35,596 nucleotides of DNA from Limisoma gallistercoris. GTDB taxonomy: Bacteria; Bacteroidota; Bacteroidia; Bacteroidales; Muribaculaceae. Both the position numbers and the translations under genes were made by a program. The notes beneath the pieces are model-generated. The model was not told the origin of the DNA, did no database searches, and saw only the letters and a program-made list of their open reading frames with translations. Position 1 is the first letter of the stretch, and every line of letters begins with the position of its first letter. This document shows, in pieces, positions 8,003 to 16,387 of this stretch. Where the stretch lies: NCBI GenBank assembly GCA_018712365.1, contig DVHD01000045.1:1-35596 (forward strand), in the 5' to 3' direction.

Positions 8003-9529
8003 ATGAAAAAATACATATATTTGGCAGCAGCTCTTCTTTCATTGTCGCTCGCATCGTGCGAGGACGTGATGGACGACATCAATAAGAGGCCCGACAACCC
8101 GGCGAACGAGATGATTAATCCCGCCTTGCAACTGACCGACGGAATAATGTCCACAGGTTACTCTACGGTGAGCGGCAACCTTGCGTGGGTTGCATCGTCG
8201 CTAACGGAGCAGCTTGTCGGCGTGGGCCTGAACCAGTTCTACAATCTTGAGATTCGCAACGTGTCGCAGACAGCAAGCTCAAGCACCTGCAACAATGAGT
8301 GGAACAGCACATACTACAACATCAACAACCTTAAACTTGCCCTTGCAAAGGCGGAAGAAGGCGGTTTGTATCCTGAATATGTCGATGTGCGCGGCATGGT
8401 GAAGACTTTGCTTGCCCTCAATTACGGCATATTGACAGACCTGTTCGGCGACATCCCTTGCTCGGAAGCCACCGAGAACACCCAGCCGAAAGTTGACAAG
8501 CAGCAGGACGTATATACGACGATATTCAGCTATCTTGACGGTGCCATCGCCGATTTGGAATCGGCCAAGGCTGACGGTGTGGCTTTTGCAGGCAGTCAGG
8601 ACATCCTGTATAACGGCGACCTTGACAAGTGGATTGCTTTTGCCTACGCTTTGAAAGCCCGCTACAATCTCCACCTTATGGCTGTGGACCAGAATGCTGC
8701 CGCAAATGCCCTTGCAGCGGCACAGAAGGCGAAAGAGCTTGGTTTCGATGGCGCGGAAATCACAGGCTTTACCTCATACGCTTCATCTAACTGCAATCCG
8801 TGGGCGGCTTTCTGGGGCGACCGCAACTACAACGCTTCGTCGAAGACCGTTGCCGACCTGATGAACGACCGCAACGACCCTCGTATCGATGTTTATTCGA
8901 CTCCGTGGGCTTATCAGGGAGAAGTGCTGGCCACCGAGGTTGCTGTGCCGGGCGATTTGGAGGACGCGCGCACTGTCTATGGAACTGCCGAGGGCCAAGG
9001 TTTCGCCCTTCCGGCATGGCTCAATGTATATTCATTTGCGGAAGGAGAGTCAGCTTCTATCCATATGATGAGCAAAGCGGAGCTTTACTTCATCCTTGCC
9101 GAGCTTGAGGCACGCAACGGAAGCGACTATTCGGAAGATTTCGCTGCTGCGGTTGAGGCTTCGTTTGCCGACTATGGTAGCTTCGGTGTAGCTGTCAATG
9201 GCACGGCCGCCGACTATGTGGCTTCGCTTTCAAGCCGTCTTTCCGAGAATGCGCTGAAGGAGATAATGATTCAGAAATACCTGTCGCAGTGCCGCGACGA
9301 GCAAATCGAGACTTACAACGATTTCCGCCGTATGGAGGCACTCGGCAATGCCGGCGACTATGTGCAGCTGACCAACGGCTACAACACTCAGGGCGGCAAC
9401 AACCGCTGGCCGGTGCGCTATCCGTATGGCAACAGCGACGTGATTGCCAATCCGAATGTGGCCGACCTTTACGGCGACGGCATGTATGTGTTCACCGAGA
9501 AAGTATGGTGGGCAGGAGGAACACGATAG
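8003..9529 (+). CDS. SusD/RagB-family nutrient-binding outer membrane lipoprotein
   Basis: 508 aa. It has a lipoprotein signal with lipobox LASC (Cys about residue 19), and a mature N-terminus (EDVMDDINKRPDNPANEM) typical of the SusD_2 branch of SusD-like proteins, with the TPR-like helices expected for the family (KWIAFAYALKARYNLHLM, HMMSKAELYFILAELEARNG). The C-terminal region carries WPVRYPYGNSDVIANPNVADLYG, a conserved segment in this branch. It should cap the SusC channel on the cell surface and bind the ligand. It is co-transcribed with susC (20-bp gap). The transcript probably ends at the hairpin and T-run at 9601-9633. Confidence 0.95.
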   Translation: MKKYIYLAAALLSLSLASCEDVMDDINKRPDNPANEMINPALQLTDGIMSTGYSTVSGNLAWVASSLTEQLVGVGLNQFYNLEIRNVSQTASSSTCNNEWNSTYYNINNLKLALAKAEEGGLYPEYVDVRGMVKTLLALNYGILTDLFGDIPCSEATENTQPKVDKQQDVYTTIFSYLDGAIADLESAKADGVAFAGSQDILYNGDLDKWIAFAYALKARYNLHLMAVDQNAAANALAAAQKAKELGFDGAEITGFTSYASSNCNPWAAFWGDRNYNASSKTVADLMNDRNDPRIDVYSTPWAYQGEVLATEVAVPGDLEDARTVYGTAEGQGFALPAWLNVYSFAEGESASIHMMSKAELYFILAELEARNGSDYSEDFAAAVEASFADYGSFGVAVNGTAADYVASLSSRLSENALKEIMIQKYLSQCRDEQIETYNDFRRMEALGNAGDYVQLTNGYNTQGGNNRWPVRYPYGNSDVIANPNVADLYGDGMYVFTEKVWWAGGTR

Positions 9530-9534
9530 TTTTA

Positions 9535-9735
9535 CAAGCCTGAAGGCTTGTGGTTACAGGTTAATGGTTATTGTGGCTTTCGCCACAGGTTATAGGTTAA
9601 GGGTTACAGGTTATGCGCCTGTAACCCTTTTTTATGCTTTGTCGAGAAAAAAGCGGCATAGCCGCATAGCGGTCGCACTCGCTCTAACCACTAACCCTCT
9701 AACCCTTAACCTGTCAATGCCACAGGCGTTGACAC
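9535..9735. repeat. Hairpin island 3 (GGTTACAGG-word type)
   Basis: This stretch between susD and fabD consists of consecutive short inverted repeats: CAAGCC-TGAA-GGCTTG (9535-9550), TGTGGC-TTTC-GCCACA (9572-9587), GGGTTACAGG/CCTGTAACCC (9601-9627) and GCGGC-ATA-GCCGC. Degenerate repeats of GGTTA-type words around 9550-9610 are complementary to TAACC-type words at about 9685-9713; AGGTTAAGGGTTA at 9594-9606 pairs perfectly with 9700-9712. The architecture parallels islands 1 and 2, but the word sequence differs. Confidence 0.65.
9601..9633 (+). terminator. Intrinsic terminator of susC-susD
   Basis: Perfect 10-bp arms GGGTTACAGG (9601-9610) and CCTGTAACCC (9618-9627), a 7-nt loop, then a run of Ts. 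It is embedded in hairpin island 3, about 70 bp after the susD stop. Confidence 0.7.
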
Positions 9736-9740
9736 TCTAT

Positions 9741-9771
9741 TTTGTTGATTATTGGAAAAGTTGTAATTTTG
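9741..9771 (+). promoter_or_regulatory. fabD promoter
   Basis: TTTG at 9741-9744, a 19-bp spacer and TAATTTTG at 9764-9771. The ATG of fabD is at 9811, giving a leader of about 33 nt with a short purine stretch (agaaga) before the start. Confidence 0.7.
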
Positions 9772-9810
9772 CGGTGGCTAAAGAATTGTCAATTTTAAAC
9801 ATATAGAAGA

Positions 9811-10689
9811 ATGAAAGCATTTGTATTCCCCGGACAAGGGGCGCAGTTCGTAGGTATGGGTAAGGACCTCTACGACAACAATGCGACAGCAAAAGAATTA
9901 TTTGAAAAAGCAAACGAAATCCTCGGATTCCGCATTACCGACCTGATGTTTGCAGGTACAGAGGAAGACCTTCGCCAGACAAAGGTTACCCAGCCTGCCA
10001 TTTTCTTGCATTCTGTGATTCTCGCGAAGACTATGGGCGAGGAGTTCAAGCCCGATATGGTTGCCGGTCACTCCCTCGGCGAATTTTCCGCTCTTGTGGC
10101 TGCCGGCGCTTTGTCGTTCGAGGACGGTTTGAAGCTGGTTTCAATCCGCGCGATGGCCATGCAGAAAGCTTGCGAGGCTCAACCGTCGACAATGGCGGCT
10201 ATTCTTGGCTTGACCAACGAGCAGGTTGAGGAGATTTGCGATTCTATCGACGACATTGTTGCTCCAGCAAACTATAACTGTCCGGGACAGGTTGTCGTTT
10301 CTGGAACAGAATCGGGCATAGACGCGGCTTGCGAAAAGGCTCTTGCAGCAGGTGCGCGCCGTGCTCTGAAATTGAAGGTAGGTGGAGCTTTCCACTCTCC
10401 GCTGATGCAGCCTGCCCACGACGAGCTTGCCGCCGCCATCAACGCCGCGGAATTCTCTGTTCCTTCTTGCCCGGTATATCAGGATGTCGACGCTAAGCCG
10501 CATACCGATGCAGCAGAAATCAAGGCCAACCTTATAGCGCAGCTCACCGCTCCGGTGAAATGGACGCAGATTGTGCAACAGATGATTGCCGACGGAGCTA
10601 CCGAGTTCGTTGAGCTTGGCCCGGGTGCGGTGCTTCAAGGTCTGGTTAAGAAAATCGACCGCAACGTGGCTACTTCCGGCCGTCAGTAA
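9811..10689 (+). CDS. fabD: Malonyl-CoA:ACP transacylase
   Basis: 292 aa, close to the usual 290-310 of FabD. It transfers malonyl from CoA to holo-ACP, providing the elongation unit of type II fatty acid synthesis in the cytosol. Visible motifs are the N-terminal FPGQGAQ (6-12), the nucleophile elbow GHSLGEFSA with Ser88, Arg113 in SIRAMAMQ, and catalytic His195 in GGAFHSPLM. The C-terminal FVELGPGAVLQGLVKKI is also typical. It is a single-gene unit with its own promoter and terminator, not part of a fab cluster. Confidence 0.97.
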   Translation: MKAFVFPGQGAQFVGMGKDLYDNNATAKELFEKANEILGFRITDLMFAGTEEDLRQTKVTQPAIFLHSVILAKTMGEEFKPDMVAGHSLGEFSALVAAGALSFEDGLKLVSIRAMAMQKACEAQPSTMAAILGLTNEQVEEICDSIDDIVAPANYNCPGQVVVSGTESGIDAACEKALAAGARRALKLKVGGAFHSPLMQPAHDELAAAINAAEFSVPSCPVYQDVDAKPHTDAAEIKANLIAQLTAPVKWTQIVQQMIADGATEFVELGPGAVLQGLVKKIDRNVATSGRQ

Positions 10690-10722
10690 TCATGGCGTGG
10701 TCTTAGGTCACAATTTGATACA

Positions 10723-10761
10723 AGAGCCGTCGGCACATCGCTGGCGGCTCTTTCCGTTTTT
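10723..10761 (+). terminator. Intrinsic terminator of fabD
   Basis: AGAGCCG (10723-10729) pairs with CGGCTCT (10745-10751) and is followed by a T-rich tail (ttccgttttt). It lies about 35 bp after the fabD stop codon. Confidence 0.7.
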
Positions 10762-10828
10762 AAGCCTGATACCTTTAAATGGTTAGTCGCGTGGGCTCTG
10801 ATGCCTGCAAAATAGCAATAACTTGCGA

Positions 10829-10859
10829 TTGATGCGCTTTTGTGATGCCAATAACTTTG
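10829..10859 (+). promoter_or_regulatory. Promoter of the Xus-like siderophore operon
   Basis: TAACTTTG at 10852-10859 matches the -7 element, with TTG at 10829-10831 at the -33 position (20-bp spacer). The predicted transcription start near 10866 excludes an ATG further upstream and supports the ATG at 10898. I saw no Fur-like operator that I would defend. Confidence 0.5.
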
Positions 10860-10897
10860 CACTCTCAAAATTTGGTAACGCTAAAATAATTCAACAG

Positions 10898-13303
10898 ATG
10901 AAACATCAAGAACCTGTCATAATATTCTTCCTGCTTCTTTTCTTAACGCTCATATTGCCGGTGACGGCTTTCGCGCGGCACGACAATTCGAGAATAACCG
11001 GCAAAGTCATCGACAAGCCGACCGGGCAACCGCTTGAATACGCCATAGTGGAATTGCGCGACAAAGACAGCGGCAAATTCGTGGCAAGCTGCGCGACAGA
11101 CTCATTGGGAAAATACGTGCTCACTGTACGCGAGCCGGGCAACTACACACTGAAAGCAAGTTATACGGGCTACTCCCAAATGGCAAAAGAAATAGCAATA
11201 GAGCCGTCAGAGAAATACCGTCTGACATTTGAGCTCGAAGAGCCGTCGCTGTCGCTCGAAGAAGTGGTTGTGCGCGGTCTGAGCGAGGGAGAGCGGGTGG
11301 CACGGCTTGCCTATAACGTACAGATGATGGAAACCGACAAATACAAATCCACAACGCTCGACCTTTCGCAGGTAGTCGACAAGATAAGCGGAATAAAAAT
11401 ACGCGAAACGGGAGGCTTGGGCTCCGACATCAACGTGTCGCTCAACGGCTTCTCCGGGAAGCACGTGAAAATATTCATCGACGGTATGCCGATGGACGGC
11501 ATGGGCTCGGCCTTCGGACTCAACAACATTCCTGCCGGCATGGCAAAACGCATCGAAGTCTATAAAGGGGTAGTACCCATAGAATTGGGAGGCGACGCCA
11601 TAGGAGGAGCGATAAACATAGTGACCGACAACACCAAGCGCACACGCATAAACGCCTCTTACTCTTACGGCTCTTTCAACACCCATAAATCGGGCGCATT
11701 GGTGGAGCATACCACAAAAAAAGGTTTCTATTTCATGGTCAACCCCTATCAAAACTATTCCGACAACGACTATAAAGTCAACGCCAAAATCCTCGATTTC
11801 GCGACCGACAACTATCTGCCCGGCACAAGAGAGGTGAGGCGTTTTCACGGAGCTTATCACAACGAGGCCGTAGTCCTGAAATTGGGAGTTACAGACAAAA
11901 AATGGGCTGACCGTCTGATATTCGGATTTATCGGAGGATATGAGTACAAAGAGATACAAAATGCCTCAACAATGGATTTCGTGTTCGGAGGGCGCTACAA
12001 CACGGCGACGACATTGCTTCCGTCAATCGCCTACGAAAAGAAATTCAACGTATTGAAAGGACTAAGAGTGTCGCTCAACGGCAATTACAATTTCGGAAAA
12101 TCATTCGCCGCCGACACCGTCAGAGGCAACTACAACTGGTTGGGACAATTCAAGCCGCACGACAACAATCTGCCGGGCGAGCGCTCATACATGAAATACC
12201 ATTATCGCGACCGCAACGGGGCAATAAATCTCAAAGCAGGCCTGATGCCGGCGCATGGACACGCCATATCGTTAAGCAACACCCTGACCACATTCTCGCG
12301 AAAAGGCCACAATGAGGTGGAATCAGAAGCGCAGCTTTCCGACCGGTATCCGTCGGAAAATTTCAAAAACGTTCTCGGATTGAGCTACAAATACGATTAC
12401 CGCTCCGTATGGAACACATCGATATTCGTCAAAAACTACACATCCCACGTCGAGGCATACGTGGATTCCGACGACGGGCAGTCGGTATCGCATCACAGCC
12501 GCACCGACAGCTATTTCGGAGGGGGAATAGCGTCCACCTATTTTGCCGGGCGTTTCGTGCAGCTCAAAGCGTCGTATGAGCACACCTACCGTCTGCCAAC
12601 AAGCCGAGAGCTGTTTGGCGACGGCGACGGACTGGAGTTGGGCACATCTGATTTAAAGCCGGAAGCGAGCGACAACATAAATCTCGGCATGACATTCAGC
12701 ACCGCCGGCATTGCCGACCACCAACTAACGGCAGACGCGACATTCCAATACAGAAACGTCACCGACTACATACGCCGCACCGTGAGTCAGACCAAAGGCA
12801 CGGCCTCATCGGTCAACGAGGGCAGTGTGCGCAGTTTGGGGGCAGATTTCGGATTGCGCTATTCTTTCCGCGACTTAATACATCTTGGCGGCAACTTCTG
12901 CTACTACGACATGCGCAACATGACACGCTACAAATCAGGCACCAACGTGGAAAGCACCATCTACCGCGACCGAATCCCCAACCAACCGTATATGTACGGC
13001 AATGCCGAAGCCGGTGTGACGCTGCGCGATGTGGCGCTTAAAGGCTCCATGCTCGACATACAATACGCACTTAACTACATCCACGAGTTCTATCTCGACT
13101 GGCCGAGCTATAACGGCGACTCCACTGTCCCCATGCAACTGTCGCACGACATCTTTGTGAGCTACAATTTCGGGAAGACGCATAACTTCACGGTATCGTT
13201 GGAATGCCGCAACATTTTCAATGAGGCTCTTTACGACAATTTCAACCTGCAGAAACCCGGACGGTCGTTCGGCATCAAAATAGGATATAATTTCAGCAAA
13301 TGA
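10898..13303 (+). CDS. xusA: TonB-dependent siderophore receptor, XusA-like
   Basis: 801 aa from the ATG at 10898. An in-frame ATG at 10823 would add 25 unlikely residues in front of the signal peptide MKHQEPVIIFFLLLFLTLIL. Domains are a CarboxypepD_reg-like domain (about 29-115, SRITGKVIDKPTGQPLEYA), a plug (about 120-245, LSLEEVVVRG, LNGFSGKHVKIFIDGMP, GGDAIGGAINIVT) and a beta-barrel ending in IGYNFSK. It should import a ferric siderophore or similar iron chelate across the outer membrane. It overlaps the DUF4374 gene by an ATGA, and a PepSY gene follows. That order matches the Bacteroides xenosiderophore system XusABC. The symbol rests on synteny and domains, not an alignment. Its coding strand is unusually rich in C and A compared with xusC and the downstream genes. 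Confidence 0.85.
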   Translation: MKHQEPVIIFFLLLFLTLILPVTAFARHDNSRITGKVIDKPTGQPLEYAIVELRDKDSGKFVASCATDSLGKYVLTVREPGNYTLKASYTGYSQMAKEIAIEPSEKYRLTFELEEPSLSLEEVVVRGLSEGERVARLAYNVQMMETDKYKSTTLDLSQVVDKISGIKIRETGGLGSDINVSLNGFSGKHVKIFIDGMPMDGMGSAFGLNNIPAGMAKRIEVYKGVVPIELGGDAIGGAINIVTDNTKRTRINASYSYGSFNTHKSGALVEHTTKKGFYFMVNPYQNYSDNDYKVNAKILDFATDNYLPGTREVRRFHGAYHNEAVVLKLGVTDKKWADRLIFGFIGGYEYKEIQNASTMDFVFGGRYNTATTLLPSIAYEKKFNVLKGLRVSLNGNYNFGKSFAADTVRGNYNWLGQFKPHDNNLPGERSYMKYHYRDRNGAINLKAGLMPAHGHAISLSNTLTTFSRKGHNEVESEAQLSDRYPSENFKNVLGLSYKYDYRSVWNTSIFVKNYTSHVEAYVDSDDGQSVSHHSRTDSYFGGGIASTYFAGRFVQLKASYEHTYRLPTSRELFGDGDGLELGTSDLKPEASDNINLGMTFSTAGIADHQLTADATFQYRNVTDYIRRTVSQTKGTASSVNEGSVRSLGADFGLRYSFRDLIHLGGNFCYYDMRNMTRYKSGTNVESTIYRDRIPNQPYMYGNAEAGVTLRDVALKGSMLDIQYALNYIHEFYLDWPSYNGDSTVPMQLSHDIFVSYNFGKTHNFTVSLECRNIFNEALYDNFNLQKPGRSFGIKIGYNFSK

Positions 13304-13332
13304 CAGTCAAAACAATAAAACTAAATAAGTAT

Positions 13333-14670
13333 ATGAAAAAAAGATTTTTTAGCATTCTAAGCGCAACCCTCGCAACGGGATTGCTGTCCGTATCATGCTC
13401 CGACGAGCCAAAAGGCGGAGAAGGAGGAGGCGTGCCGGAAACCGGCGACGGCGAATATGTCTACATAGTGGCTTACGCATCGGGCGACGACGTAGGCTAT
13501 CTGAAACAGGTCAGCGACATCTCACAAGGCTCAATCGACGGCCAGACAAGCAGCCACAACAGGCAAGAAGTGTCCGGCAATCAAGATTATACGGCTGTAA
13601 ACGACAAATATCTGTACAATATCAACTACGGGTCGCAAGGCTCGGCCGGAATAAGTACCATTTCAGCCTCATGGGGCTTGGATGCCGGATACAACATTGC
13701 GAAACGCAACGAATTCAATCTCGACGGTGATGTGAAAGCGCGCGGCGTGGTGGGCAACTATTTTGTGGCGGCCACAAACGCATCGGAAAACGACATTGCA
13801 TACGAGCGCATCAAACTCATTGACACTGAATCGCAAGCCGTGATAACAAATCACGGAAAAATCAACACCGACGCCTCCAACAGCGCATGGCGCGGCCAAG
13901 TGGCGGAGCACACCACATTCTCCGACATCGCGCAATATGGCGACTACGTGCTCGTGGGGATGACAACCAAGCGCGAGCCGTCGTCGAAAACCACCACTAC
14001 CGAACTCGCGTTCAACACCTACATCGGAGTATTCACACTCGATCCGTCGGATTCGGAAAAAGAATTCCTGAAATTCAACAGCCTGCTTGTGCGCAACAAT
14101 GCCGACAAACCGTCGGGACAGGTGAAAGGCAACAGCCGCTCACGCACTGAAACCGGCATCGAGCCAACCGACGACGGCAGCATATATGTATTCGCGCAAG
14201 GCAATATCAGCAACGCAAGCGACGGCGCCATTCCGCCTTCAACGGTGCTGAAACTGAAAGTGGAAAACGGCAAGCCGACAGGATTCGACGACAGCTACTA
14301 TGTCAACCTGCAAGAAAAATCGGGAGGCCACCGCGTATGGCGCAGCTATTATCTCGGCGGCACAAAATTCTGCCTGCAAATGTTCAGCAACGCGGGCGAT
14401 GACGTTTCCACATCAGCCCCGCGCACTCAATTTGCCATCTACGACGCGGCGACAACAGAGTTCTCATGGGTTGAGAACGTGCCGTCCGACATTACCGATG
14501 TCGCTCTGTTCTACATGATAGAAAAAGACAAAAGAAGCGTGACGTTCGGAATAGAGACATCATCGATGAAACCCGCGCTTTACACAGTAAGTTCCGATGG
14601 CGTGATGAAACGTGGATTGGAAGTAAACGCCGAAACAATCAAAGGAGTGGCCCGAATAAAGAAACAATGA
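13333..14670 (+). CDS. xusB: DUF4374 surface lipoprotein, XusB-like siderophore-binding protein
   Basis: 445 aa from the ATG at 13333, whose product starts MKKRFFSILSATLATGLLSV and has a lipobox ending SVSC. The ATG at 13300, which overlaps the xusA stop, would put 11 extra residues before the signal. The mature N-terminus is Asp/Glu/Gly-rich (SDEPKGGEGGG), as in surface-exported Bacteroidota lipoproteins. The rest fits a DUF4374 beta-propeller with repeated strand patterns (YVYIVAYASGDDVGYL, YAVTxD-like turns). XusB-type proteins capture ferric enterobactin-like siderophores and hand them to XusA. It shares an ATGA overlap with the PepSY gene (14667-14670), implying translational coupling. 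Confidence 0.85.
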   Translation: MKKRFFSILSATLATGLLSVSCSDEPKGGEGGGVPETGDGEYVYIVAYASGDDVGYLKQVSDISQGSIDGQTSSHNRQEVSGNQDYTAVNDKYLYNINYGSQGSAGISTISASWGLDAGYNIAKRNEFNLDGDVKARGVVGNYFVAATNASENDIAYERIKLIDTESQAVITNHGKINTDASNSAWRGQVAEHTTFSDIAQYGDYVLVGMTTKREPSSKTTTTELAFNTYIGVFTLDPSDSEKEFLKFNSLLVRNNADKPSGQVKGNSRSRTETGIEPTDDGSIYVFAQGNISNASDGAIPPSTVLKLKVENGKPTGFDDSYYVNLQEKSGGHRVWRSYYLGGTKFCLQMFSNAGDDVSTSAPRTQFAIYDAATTEFSWVENVPSDITDVALFYMIEKDKRSVTFGIETSSMKPALYTVSSDGVMKRGLEVNAETIKGVARIKKQ

Positions 14671-15755
14671 GAAAGCTGTTTTCAAGACTGCATTTATGGT
14701 TATCGGTTCCGACAGGCATATTCATTACGCTGATATGCCTGTCGGGGGCTGCCCTCGTTTTCGAGCAGGAAATAAAGCAATGGCTCAACCGTGACATTTA
14801 TGCTTCGGAGCATTCTGAGGGGCAGGAACGTATGCGTCCTTCGGAAATAATAGCGGCTGTGAAAACTCAGGTTCCCGACACGTTGCGGATTTCGGGGTTG
14901 ACGGTCCCGGGCAGGGAAGGATTGTCGTATGCCGTGACTTTCGAGGATATGCACAGGAGGCCGCTTTATGTCGATCCCTATACGGGAGAAGTGAAAGGCT
15001 GGGAAAGGAATTACGCTTTTTTCACCGCTATGCGGCAGTTGCACCGCTGGCTTCTGGATGTACCTCCGCAGAAAGGGGAGAAAACTGTAGGAAAGATGGT
15101 GGTTGGCATATCCACCCTTGTGATGGTGTTCATCCTTGTTACCGGTTTAGTGATATGGTTCCCGAAAACTGTCAGGATGCTGCGGCAAAGGCTTTCGGTT
15201 AAGACAGGAAAGAGCCGCTACCGTTTCTGGTACGACACCCACGTGTCGCTCGGCTTTTATTCTACTGTCTTCTTGCTCGTGATGGCGTTGACCGGGCTGA
15301 CGTGGTCGTTCGGCTGGTATCGCACGGCTTTTTACTCGGCATTCGGGGTGGAGCAGCAGCGGCAACGTCCGTCAGCCCGCAATTCAGAATCGGAAAAACG
15401 GAGTGGATACGATTTTACTGTCTGGGACAAAGCCCTTTCGGAAATCGGGCGGAGATATGCCGGTTGTGAGTCGGTTGCATTATCGGCTTCTTCTGCAAAA
15501 ATAACGCTTGACGGTACAGGCTTGCGGAAGCAGGACATTGCAAAGCTGAACCCCGAGGATGGCAGGATGGAGCAAATAACCGTCTATGCCGAACAGCCGC
15601 GGAGCAGCAAAATGAAAAGCTGGATTTATGCGTTCCACACTGGCTCTTGGGGCGGTACGGCTACAAAAATCTTGTATTTCGTCGCCTCGCTCATAGGAGC
15701 GTCGCTGCCTCTCACCGGCTACTACTTCTGGCTGAAAAAGCGGAAAAGGCGCTAA
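14667..15755 (+). CDS. xusC: PepSY-associated inner membrane protein, XusC-like
   Basis: 362 aa. The N-terminus HLWLSVPTGIFITLICLSGAALVF is the first PepSY_TM helix. A periplasmic PepSY portion follows (about 50-125, LYVDPYTGEVKGW, MRQLHRWL). Two further helices lie at about 148-168 (VVGISTLVMVFILVTGLVIW) and 195-215 (FYSTVFLLVMALTGLTW), and a last one precedes the basic C-terminus (GASLPLTGYYFWLKKRKRR). Such proteins resemble PiuB/FegB reductases and are thought to release iron from siderophores at the inner membrane. The stop codon (15753-15755) overlaps the stop of the convergent regulator gene, so no terminator separates them. Confidence 0.88.
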   Translation: MRKLFSRLHLWLSVPTGIFITLICLSGAALVFEQEIKQWLNRDIYASEHSEGQERMRPSEIIAAVKTQVPDTLRISGLTVPGREGLSYAVTFEDMHRRPLYVDPYTGEVKGWERNYAFFTAMRQLHRWLLDVPPQKGEKTVGKMVVGISTLVMVFILVTGLVIWFPKTVRMLRQRLSVKTGKSRYRFWYDTHVSLGFYSTVFLLVMALTGLTWSFGWYRTAFYSAFGVEQQRQRPSARNSESEKRSGYDFTVWDKALSEIGRRYAGCESVALSASSAKITLDGTGLRKQDIAKLNPEDGRMEQITVYAEQPRSSKMKSWIYAFHTGSWGGTATKILYFVASLIGASLPLTGYYFWLKKRKRR

Positions 15756-16387
15756 ACCACTAACAGACCGTGTTCGATGGCGCGGGCCACCATGTCGGCC
15801 ATGTTCGTCGCGCCGAGTTTGCGGAACAGCCGTTTGCGGTGGTATTCTATGGTATTGGGCGAGATGCACATGCGGCGGGCTATGTCGTTGGTGCTCTCTC
15901 CTTTGGCTATCGCTCTCAATATTTCAAGTTCATGCGGCGACGGCATCTGCCGGCTTTCAAACCGTCGGCAGTAATCTTCAAAACGCTGACTGTAATAGCT
16001 GTTGCCGGTGGCTACGGCTTTCACGGCGGCGGTCAGGTCGCTTAGGTCGTCGGATTTCAGCACTATCGCGTCGGCTCCGGCCGCCATCATGGCTTTGATT
16101 GTCCATATCTCTTCGTGCATGGTGTGGAAGATGAAAGATGCTTCCGGCGATATGGCTTGCAGTCGTTCAGTTAATTCCAAGCCGGAAATGTCGGGCAACT
16201 CCACGTCGATGATGTATATGCCATAGCTCTTCTTTTTTGAGAGAAGTAAGGCTTTTTCGGCAGTCGTTGCCGTGTCGATGCTTTTTACGCAGTTCTCGCG
16301 CGAAAGCAGGGCTTGCAGCCCATGGGCGACTATTTGATGGTCGTCGACGATGAGAATGTTGGTTTTGCGTGGATTTTTAGATTGCAT
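15752..16387 (-). CDS. NarL/LuxR-family response regulator
   Basis: 211 aa. The receiver domain (10-125) has D15-D16 and phosphoacceptor D61 in YIIDVELPD; Lys in IVLKSDD completes the site. A LuxR-type HTH occupies about 148-208 (HELEILRAIAKGESTNDIAR, ISPNTIEYHRKRLFRKLG). It overlaps the upstream kinase gene by 11 bp (16377-16387), so the pair is translationally coupled. Its end overlaps the end of xusC tail to tail (CTAA at 15752-15755). Control of the xus operon is possible from position but not shown by any site in the sequence. Confidence 0.94.
   Translation of the reverse strand: MQSKNPRKTNILIVDDHQIVAHGLQALLSRENCVKSIDTATTAEKALLLSKKKSYGIYIIDVELPDISGLELTERLQAISPEASFIFHTMHEEIWTIKAMMAAGADAIVLKSDDLSDLTAAVKAVATGNSYYSQRFEDYCRRFESRQMPSPHELEILRAIAKGESTNDIARRMCISPNTIEYHRKRLFRKLGATNMADMVARAIEHGLLVV

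Noticed and set aside
9444..9806. A 120-codon frame spanning the end of susD and hairpin island 3
   Set aside because: It is in the wrong frame for susD and consists of translated hairpin repeats.
10823..10897. An upstream in-frame start for the XusA-like receptor
   Set aside because: It lies within the promoter, before the predicted transcription start, and would bury the signal peptide.
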